From Bacteroidales bacterium (GTDB lineage Bacteria > Bacteroidota > Bacteroidia > Bacteroidales > Dysgonomonadaceae): a stretch of 18,031 bases of DNA. The stretch is taken from NCBI GenBank assembly GCA_012518155.1, contig JAAYTC010000089.1, forward strand, positions 1 to 18,031. Direction: 5' to 3'. Positions 12,657 to 18,031 of this stretch are shown piece by piece. Each line of letters begins with the position of its first letter. The stretch's first letter is position 1. The notes beneath the pieces are model-generated. The model had not been told where the DNA came from and ran no database searches. It worked only from the letters and a program-made list of their open reading frames with translations. Both the position numbers and the translations under genes were made by a program.

Positions 12657-15512
12657 CTATTCGCTAGCCCCCTGTAACGAAGCTACCAAGTTCCGATCAC
12701 CATACGCGTTATCGACCCTTGCCACGTTTACCCAGAACTTGTTTTCCGACACGTAGGGCAACGGGTATGCAGCTTTGCTACGCGGATAAGCGTGCGTCCA
12801 TTCGTCTGCCACCACCTCGTACTCGGGATGCGGCGCGTTAACCAGCACGTTATCTTCCCGGGTGTATTCTCCCCTTGAAATTTCTATGATCTCTTCATGT
12901 ATTTGGTTCATAACCTCCACGAAGCGATCCAGTTCGGCGAGGCTTTCGCTCTCGGTGGGCTCCACCATCAAGGTGCCCTGCACGGGAAAAGAAAGCGTGG
13001 GCGCGTGGTACCCGTAGTCGATCAGTCGCTTGGCGATATCCGTTTCGGTAATGCCAGACACTTCTTTCAGTCCCCGGCAGTCGAGAATAAGCTCGTGCCC
13101 CACTCGTCCGCTCGTACCTCGGTAGAGGATCCCGTAAGAATCATCCAATTTCTCGGCCAAGTAGTTCGCGCTAAGGATGGCTGCTTCAGTGGCCTCTTTG
13201 AGTCCATCGGCACCCATCATTCGGATATAGCCATAAGTAATGGCAAGTACTCCCGCGCTCCCGTAAGGTGCTGCTGAGACCGTGTTCTTCTCGCTTGGCA
13301 GCATAACCGGGTGTCCGGGCAAGAAGGGTGCCAAGTGTTCAGCCACGCAAATGGGGCCAACCCCCGGGCCTCCACCCCCGTGAGGGATAGCGAAAGTTTT
13401 GTGCAGGTTCAAATGGCACACATCGGCACCGATTGTTCCGGGGTGAGTATATCCCACTTGCGCGTTCATGTTCGCGCCATCCATGTAAACTTGTCCCCCC
13501 GCTTCATGTATCAGTCTACACATCTCTTTTATCTCTGCTTCGAAGATACCGTGTGTGGAGGGATAGGTGATCATGAAAGCCGCCAAGTCGCTCTCGTGCT
13601 TGGCAATCTTTTGGCGCAGGTCGTCCATATCCACGTTACCTTTGGCGTCACTTGCCACGGTAACCGGCTTAAATCCCGCTTGCACGGCACTGGCCGGGTT
13701 GGTGCCGTGTGCTGACGCGGGGATGAGTACCACTTTGCGATCTCCCTTTCCAATGCTTTCGAGATAACTGGCGATGGTGATCAGACCGGCATATTCCCCC
13801 GCGGCTCCCGAGTTTGGTTGTAAGCTCGTGGCCGCGAACCCCGTAATTACGGCCAACATGTCCTCCAGTTCATCAATCATTTGGCGATAGCCGGATGCCT
13901 GCTCCGACGGCACGAAGGGATGTATTTTTTGCAACGCGGGAAGTCCCAATGGCAATAGTTCCGATGCCGCGTTTAGCTTCATGGTGCACGAACCAAGCGA
14001 GATCATGGAGTGAGCCAGCGAGATATCCTTTCGTTCCAGCCGCTTGATGTAGCGCATCAATTCGGTTTCGGTATGATAACGATTAAAAGTGGGGTGCACG
14101 AGGAACTTCGATTTTCGAAGTTGATGTTCTTTCACCGTCACTTTTACCGGTAGCTGTTCGAACGCGCACACCTTGGAGCTACCCACTGCCATTGCAAAAA
14201 CAGCAAGCAGTTCTTGTGCACGTTTACCGTCGGTGGTTTCGTCGATACTTATGCCCACCTCGCCGCTTTCGAAATAGCGAAGGTTGATTTTTCTCATCTC
14301 CGCGTTCTCGCGAATATCTTGTACCGAAACTCCCTCAGGGAGAGTTACTTTTAATGTGTCGAAAAAGCTTTTGTTCAACTGCTTATACCCCATCTCAAGA
14401 AGCTCGTCGTTCAGGTGCGACGCGATCGAGTGAATGCGATGAGCAATTTTTCTCAATCCTTCCGGGCCATGGTACACCGCGTAAAAAGAGGCCATAGTGG
14501 CCAACAATGCTTGCGCCGTACAGATGTTCGAGGTGGCCTTTTCGCGCTTTATATGCTGCTCTCGTGTTTGTAAAGCCATCCGGAGTGCCTCCTTGCCGTA
14601 TTTATCTTTGGAGATACCGATAATTCGGCCCGGGACAAATCGTTTGTACTCATCCCTCGTGGCAAAAAACGCGGCAGAGGGTCCCCCGTAGAACATGGGA
14701 ACGCCAAACCGTTGACTGCTGCCGAAGGCGATATCTGCTCCCCACTCGCCCGGGGGTGTCAACAATGTAAGTGCCATCAGGTCGGTAGCCACGGCCACCT
14801 TGCATCCGGCATTTTTTGCTTTTTGCACGAAATCACGATAATCCTTTACACTCCCGTTGTTATTTGGATACTGCAAGATAGCACCAAACACGGGCTGTTC
14901 AAAATCGAACTCCTTGTAATTACCGATTACCACATCAATTCCTACCCGTTCCATCCGTCCCTGTAGCACGGCCAGTGTTTGCGGAAATACCTGTCGATCC
15001 ACGAAAAGTGTTTCCACGTTCTCCTTTACTTGAGCACGGTCGCGCAGCCCATACATCATGGTGGCTGCTTCTGCCGCGGCGGTGGACTCATCCAACAACG
15101 AGCTATTACTCAATGACAACCCCGTGAGTTCACTTACTACAGTCTGAAAATTGAGCAGTGCCTCGAGCCTTCCTTGCGAAATTTCTGCCTGATAGGGGGT
15201 GTAGGAGGTGTACCAAACCGGGTTTTCGAACACGTTACGGTAAATGGCGGCGGGCGTAATGGTATCGTACCAGCCCATACCGATGTATGACGCGTATACC
15301 TGGTTTTGTGCTGCCATAGCGGCGATCTCTTCGGCGTAATCTTGTTCCGTGAGCACTTTTGGTAGCGACAAAGGCTCTTTCAGGCGAATATCGGAAGGTA
15401 TTGTTTCGTTGATTAGCTCATCGATGGTTGATAGTCCGATCGATTCGAGCATCTTTTTCTTATCGGCTTCGTTAATACCGATATGTCTATTTTTAAACTG
15501 TTCTATTTTCAT
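12657..15512 (-). CDS. gcvP: Glycine dehydrogenase (aminomethyl-transferring), glycine cleavage P protein
   Basis: A 951-residue single-chain P protein, the full homodimeric type rather than the split alpha/beta form. The ATG at 15510-15512 is preferred to a TTG two codons earlier. It decarboxylates glycine with pyridoxal phosphate and passes the aminomethyl group to the lipoylated H protein. Evidence: the start FKNRHIGINEADKKKMLESI, YIGMGWYDTITP and NPVWYTSYTPYQAEISQGRL of the N-terminal half, SCTMKLNAASEL in the middle, and in the C-terminal half ASAHGTNPASA, DGANMNAQVG and HLNLHKTFAIPHGGGGPG, where Lys705 is the PLP Schiff-base lysine. It ends normally. It lies 11 bases after the glyoxalase-II-like gene and is probably co-transcribed; gcvH and gcvT are not in the window. 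Confidence 0.98.
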   Translation of the reverse strand: MKIEQFKNRHIGINEADKKKMLESIGLSTIDELINETIPSDIRLKEPLSLPKVLTEQDYAEEIAAMAAQNQVYASYIGMGWYDTITPAAIYRNVFENPVWYTSYTPYQAEISQGRLEALLNFQTVVSELTGLSLSNSSLLDESTAAAEAATMMYGLRDRAQVKENVETLFVDRQVFPQTLAVLQGRMERVGIDVVIGNYKEFDFEQPVFGAILQYPNNNGSVKDYRDFVQKAKNAGCKVAVATDLMALTLLTPPGEWGADIAFGSSQRFGVPMFYGGPSAAFFATRDEYKRFVPGRIIGISKDKYGKEALRMALQTREQHIKREKATSNICTAQALLATMASFYAVYHGPEGLRKIAHRIHSIASHLNDELLEMGYKQLNKSFFDTLKVTLPEGVSVQDIRENAEMRKINLRYFESGEVGISIDETTDGKRAQELLAVFAMAVGSSKVCAFEQLPVKVTVKEHQLRKSKFLVHPTFNRYHTETELMRYIKRLERKDISLAHSMISLGSCTMKLNAASELLPLGLPALQKIHPFVPSEQASGYRQMIDELEDMLAVITGFAATSLQPNSGAAGEYAGLITIASYLESIGKGDRKVVLIPASAHGTNPASAVQAGFKPVTVASDAKGNVDMDDLRQKIAKHESDLAAFMITYPSTHGIFEAEIKEMCRLIHEAGGQVYMDGANMNAQVGYTHPGTIGADVCHLNLHKTFAIPHGGGGPGVGPICVAEHLAPFLPGHPVMLPSEKNTVSAAPYGSAGVLAITYGYIRMMGADGLKEATEAAILSANYLAEKLDDSYGILYRGTSGRVGHELILDCRGLKEVSGITETDIAKRLIDYGYHAPTLSFPVQGTLMVEPTESESLAELDRFVEVMNQIHEEIIEISRGEYTREDNVLVNAPHPEYEVVADEWTHAYPRSKAAYPLPYVSENKFWVNVARVDNAYGDRNLVASLQGASE

Positions 15513-15523
15513 TGTCAAAATGA

Positions 15524-16177
15524 TTATCTGATCTGCCCCACGAAGGGGTTATTCTTTTTTTCGTACCCGAGCGTGGTCGATGGCCCATGTCCCGAGTAAA
15601 CGATCGTTTCATCGGGGAGGATGAATAGTTTTTCTCGAATACCGTTCACCAAGTCGTCGAAACTGCCCCCGTATAGGTCGGTACGTCCAATGCTTGAGTG
15701 AAAAAGCACATCGCCCCCAAAAAGGGATCCATTCGACGCGCTATAAAAAACGATGCTGCCCGGTGAATGTCCCGGGATATGAAACACCTTGAGCGACTGG
15801 TTACCAAACTCCACCGTGTCGCCCTCCTCGAGAAACACCCCGATTTCCGGTTTTAAGCCCGCGTCGACGGGAGGCAAACCAAACTGTTGCAGTTGCCTGG
15901 GGAGGTCTTCCAGGAGATACACGTCGCCCCGGTGACACGACAATGGAGTGCCGAAGCGCGACGATAGCAGGTTAACACCAAAGAGGTGGTCGAAGTGGAG
16001 ATGCGTGTTTAACAGATGTTTTACTGCAAGGCCACGCTCATCGATATATTGGAGCAACTCCTCCTTCTCTTCGGTATAAAAGCAAGCCGCATCAATTACC
16101 ACACACTCTTTGGTTTCATCGTGCAGCACATAGGTATTTACACCTAGCGGATTAAATTCAAATGTTTTAACTCTCAT
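15524..16177 (-). CDS. Glyoxalase-II-like metallo-beta-lactamase-fold hydrolase
   Basis: A 217-residue protein from ATG 16175-16177, of the short YcbL/glyoxalase-II-like type. The dinuclear metal site is complete: THLHFDHLFG (His59, His61, Asp63, His64), HIPGHSPGSIVFY, GGDVLFHSSIGRTDL (bridging Asp) and VYSGHGPSTTLG (final His). It lacks the C-terminal helical domain that binds glutathione in true glyoxalase II, so thioesters other than S-lactoylglutathione are likely; related YcbL-type enzymes act on small thioesters. It is the first gene of a unit with gcvP, 11 bases upstream, with its own promoter box. Whether the link to glycine cleavage is functional is unknown. Confidence 0.9.
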   Translation of the reverse strand: MRVKTFEFNPLGVNTYVLHDETKECVVIDAACFYTEEKEELLQYIDERGLAVKHLLNTHLHFDHLFGVNLLSSRFGTPLSCHRGDVYLLEDLPRQLQQFGLPPVDAGLKPEIGVFLEEGDTVEFGNQSLKVFHIPGHSPGSIVFYSASNGSLFGGDVLFHSSIGRTDLYGGSFDDLVNGIREKLFILPDETIVYSGHGPSTTLGYEKKNNPFVGQIR

Positions 16178-16217
16178 TGGAATGGAATAATTACAATTTC
16201 AATCGCACCTTACTTTA

Positions 16218-16225
16218 CAAAAATA
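16218..16225 (-). promoter_or_regulatory. -7 box (TATTTTTG) for the hydrolase-gcvP unit
   Basis: Exact TAnnTTTG match on the minus strand in the 63-base gap after rsmG; predicted start near 16211 and a leader of about 34 bases. Confidence 0.45.
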
Positions 16226-16240
16226 GCAATTTCTTTTCAA

Positions 16241-16864
16241 TTAACTCAACGGTACGTAAACCAGCTTTTTCGTTTGGAAGAACGATTCTTGAAAATAGCC
16301 ACTCAATTCGGTGATTTCCACGATTTTCTGGAAGGGTGCAATCTCTTGAGCCAGGTCTCCCCCTTTAAGGCAGAGCAGTCCATTTGGGAGCGCGTTAATC
16401 TGCTCATTGGAAATATTTTTCCGTGTATCTCTAACCAGTTCGGGGAGTTGCATTACGGCACGGCTGACTATAAAGTGAAACTTGCGCTTCTCGTCCTGCA
16501 CGCGCGCGTGAATCAATTCCACGTTGGCCAAGCCAATTTCCTTTGCAACCGCGTCGGCTACCCCAATTTTTTTTCGTATGCTATCCAACAAAAGAAATTT
16601 CACGTCCGGGAAAAAAATCGCGAGCGGGATTCCGGGGAATCCTCCCCCCGTCCCCACGTCCATCACGCGGGTTCCCGGCGTAAATCGTATATACTTGGCT
16701 ATTGCCAATGAGTGAAGCACGTGGTGGAGGTAGAGATTTTCGATATCTTTTCGTGAAATCACGTTGATGCGCGCGTTCCAATGCATGTATAGGTCATACA
16801 ATGCTTCAAACTGTTTTTTTTGGTGTACGGTAAGTTCCGGAAAATAGGTCGCTATCTCTTTCAC
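16241..16864 (-). CDS. rsmG: 16S rRNA (guanine(527)-N7)-methyltransferase
   Basis: A 207-residue protein of normal RsmG length that methylates G527 of 16S rRNA in the decoding region, using S-adenosylmethionine. The N-terminal helices (FEALYDLYMHWNARINVISR) are followed by LYLHHVLHSLAIAKY and the SAM-binding motif VMDVGTGGGFPGIPLAIFFP (about 70-89), then LLLDSIRKKIGVADAVAKEI and the VSRAVMQLPEL motif, all characteristic. The start codon is GTG (16862-16864), overlapping by one base the TAG stop of the DUF3298 gene (TAGTG), so translation is probably coupled and expression depends on that gene's promoter. Loss of RsmG gives low-level streptomycin resistance in other bacteria. Confidence 0.96.
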   Translation of the reverse strand: MKEIATYFPELTVHQKKQFEALYDLYMHWNARINVISRKDIENLYLHHVLHSLAIAKYIRFTPGTRVMDVGTGGGFPGIPLAIFFPDVKFLLLDSIRKKIGVADAVAKEIGLANVELIHARVQDEKRKFHFIVSRAVMQLPELVRDTRKNISNEQINALPNGLLCLKGGDLAQEIAPFQKIVEITELSGYFQESFFQTKKLVYVPLS

Positions 16865-17766
16865 TATAAATTAGCCAATTTAGCCGCGGGGGTGTGTTCC
16901 CTCAACAGGGAACGAATGGCGGTATAGGGAATAAATACTTTCGGGGCGTCCAGCTGATAAGCCGAGTACTCCCCTTTATTATAGGTATAGATGATGCCCT
17001 CATCGGTGAGGAGGAAGTTTTTATTGGGGACGATCTCCGGGATCCCGAAAAAGCCAAAGTCTTCCAACTCCTCGACGGTTTTCACGTTGTTTTGCTCCAG
17101 TAGCGACGTGATGATCAGATTCTGTAGTGCTTGGTCGTACCCCGCGTTAAACAGTTCATTCTCGGTTACCTGTTGCCCGCTATTCACGTCGATCACGTAA
17201 TTCTGAAAAGAAACATAGGAGCTGGCCCCCCCTTTGTTATTGGATTGTACTACCTGAAAAGAGATAATTCCGTATCGATTAAAAACAATACTGTTTGAAA
17301 GCGTCTCGTAGTAGGAGTAAAAACGCTCGTTCACGTTATGCTCGCTGTCTGACAAATCGATACCGGGTATGAGCGCGTTTAGCTCTATCATATCGCTGAC
17401 CGCGTCTTGATAGGTTTCCGCGTCGTACTTGTAGTTCTCAATGTAATTTTGCGCGTAAGCCTCCACTGCCTCTTCGGGGGATAACGTGTTATAAGCTGCT
17501 CCCAGCATATTCTGCACGAAAAACAGCTGTAGCGTGTCTACGCTTACGCCGGTGCTCGTCACCGGGTAGATAAACTCTACCTGTATATCGCAGTAGGGAT
17601 TCGCGGTATCACCCTCGAGATGGCTCCGTTTCGATACCCTTATAGTATCAAGGCCGGCACTCTCCTTGGCTGCGTCATTGCGGATCCCTCTGTTTTCACA
17701 GGAAGCACCACAAAGTAGTAGAGCGACAAAGAGTAGGAAGCCTGTGCATAATTTTGGTCTCTTCAT
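16864..17766 (-). CDS. DUF3298 (RsiV-like) lipoprotein
   Basis: A 300-residue protein from ATG 17764-17766. Signal peptide MKRPKLCTGFLLFVALLLCG ends in ASC, a good lipobox (Cys23). The mature part begins with a DUF4163-like beta region (YCDIQVEFIYPV), and the C-terminal third has the DUF3298 pattern: INSGQQVTENELF-type segment here reading DVNSGQQVTENELFNAGY, then NFLLTDEGIIYTYNKGEYSA and VFIPYTAIRSLL. Similar modules occur in anti-sigma factor RsiV, where they bind lysozyme, but here there is no transmembrane anti-sigma part and no sigma gene; it is a membrane-anchored periplasmic protein of unknown ligand. It is co-transcribed with rsmG through an overlapping stop/start, an arrangement that looks like convenience rather than shared function. 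Confidence 0.88.
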   Translation of the reverse strand: MKRPKLCTGFLLFVALLLCGASCENRGIRNDAAKESAGLDTIRVSKRSHLEGDTANPYCDIQVEFIYPVTSTGVSVDTLQLFFVQNMLGAAYNTLSPEEAVEAYAQNYIENYKYDAETYQDAVSDMIELNALIPGIDLSDSEHNVNERFYSYYETLSNSIVFNRYGIISFQVVQSNNKGGASSYVSFQNYVIDVNSGQQVTENELFNAGYDQALQNLIITSLLEQNNVKTVEELEDFGFFGIPEIVPNKNFLLTDEGIIYTYNKGEYSAYQLDAPKVFIPYTAIRSLLREHTPAAKLANL

Positions 17767-17791
17767 AGAGGAAAAATTAGTTATGATGATA

Positions 17792-17799
17792 CAAAATTA
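17792..17799 (-). promoter_or_regulatory. -7 box (TAATTTTG) for the DUF3298-rsmG unit
   Basis: Exact TAnnTTTG match on the minus strand; predicted start near 17785 and a leader of about 20 bases. Confidence 0.5.
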
Positions 17800-17846
17800 C
17801 ACTTTTTATCGGAATTTCACAGGATCGGTGGAAATATCTACTTGCA

Positions 17847-17880
17847 AAGAGGATGAATCTTATGCAGATCGCATCCTCTT
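17847..17880 (-). terminator. Hairpin after cydB, candidate terminator
   Basis: AAGAGGATG (17847-17855) pairs perfectly with CATCCTCTT (17872-17880), and inside it ATCT (17857-17860) pairs with AGAT (17866-17869), giving a long interrupted stem. It lies 33 bases after the cydB stop and before the DUF3298 promoter, as a terminator would, but neither side has a real T run. Confidence 0.45.
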
Positions 17881-17912
17881 CGTGCAGTTAATACCCCAAT
17901 GAGTTTCGCCAA

Positions 17913-18031
17913 TTAGTAGGCGTGTCCATCCGATTCTAGGTCGCTGGTGCTTAATTTTTTCTTCTCCAACGCACCCCACGCGTATATAATATAACCAGCT
18001 ACAACGGGTATTAGGAGTGAAACGCCCGCCA
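17913..18031 (-). CDS. cydB: Cytochrome bd ubiquinol oxidase subunit II, C-terminal end (partial)
   Basis: Only the last 38 complete codons are in the window, with the TAA stop at 17913-17915; the rest lies beyond the right edge. The translated end is one hydrophobic segment, GVSLLIPVVAGYIIYAWGAL, followed by a basic EKKKL turn and a short polar tail ending DGHAY. This matches the last membrane helix and tail of Bacteroidota CydB, including the P-V-x-x-G-Y-x-x-Y-x-W pattern. CydB forms, with CydA, the high-affinity quinol oxidase used by these organisms at very low oxygen. The call rests on a short stretch, so another polytopic membrane protein cannot be excluded. Confidence 0.7.
   Translation of the reverse strand, partial: AGVSLLIPVVAGYIIYAWGALEKKKLSTSDLESDGHAY

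Noticed and set aside
12897..13715. Several plus-strand frames of 126-134 codons opposite gcvP.
   Set aside because: They lie within a fully conserved gcvP, share no start signals and show no domain; codon bias of a GC-richer gene explains them.
1..18031. Whole-window search by eye for tRNA, rRNA, transposase, integrase, phage or toxin-antitoxin genes.
   Set aside because: No such gene or attachment-type repeat was seen; the XRE gene has no adjacent toxin-like frame.

Overview
The window is ordinary-looking chromosome from a member of the Bacteroidota, most likely order Bacteroidales; a Dysgonomonadaceae-type organism such as Proteiniphilum or Petrimonas is my guess, not shown by the sequence. 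Pointers are: eleven exact matches to the Bacteroidota -7 promoter box TAnnTTTG placed just ahead of genes or gene pairs; weak or absent Shine-Dalgarno sequences; many small lipoproteins with short signal peptides; and family types common in this phylum (HolA of Bacteroidetes type, an AMP nucleosidase-like protein, a stand-alone HsdR_N-domain protein, DUF4382 and DUF3298 lipoproteins, a FadL-like porin). No rRNA, tRNA, insertion sequence, prophage or CRISPR array was seen.

Layout, left to right. 1-1166 (minus) is the N-terminal part of an APC-type amino acid permease that runs off the left edge. 1336-1779 (minus) is a small XRE-type repressor. Upstream of it lies the only long gene-free stretch (about 1780-2411), AT-rich, with repeated TTACAAATG motifs, two short palindromes and a dyad. 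It leads into a plus-strand exported glutathione peroxidase (2412-3005). 3064-4889 (minus) carries an AMP nucleosidase-like gene and holA as a probable operon. Divergent from it is a small PD-(D/E)xK nuclease-fold gene (4990-5436), whose stop codon abuts that of the convergent panB (5437-6273, minus). 6410-9387 (minus) holds a FadL-type outer-membrane protein and an exported protein with Trp/Tyr/Gly tandem repeats and a Ser/Thr/Arg-rich tail. 9580-10940 (minus) holds a PhnP-like metallo-beta-lactamase-fold enzyme and a SPOR-domain lipoprotein. A DUF4382 lipoprotein (11040-11876, minus) is divergent from a lipoprotein resembling the pro-domain of alpha-lytic-type proteases (12029-12625, plus). 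12657-16177 (minus) is a two-gene unit of a glyoxalase-II-like hydrolase and full-length gcvP. 16241-17766 (minus) is a DUF3298 lipoprotein translationally coupled to rsmG. The last 119 bases are the C-terminus of a probable cydB.

Functionally this is a housekeeping mix: replication (holA), ribosome modification (rsmG), pantothenate synthesis (panB), glycine/one-carbon metabolism (gcvP), purine salvage (AMP nucleosidase), respiration (cydB), peroxide defence (glutathione peroxidase) and envelope proteins. I found no convincing multi-gene novel system. The parts most worth a second look are the repeat-bearing control region between the XRE gene and the peroxidase, the repeat-rich exported protein, the pro-domain-like lipoprotein without a protease, and the small nuclease-fold protein beside amn-holA.
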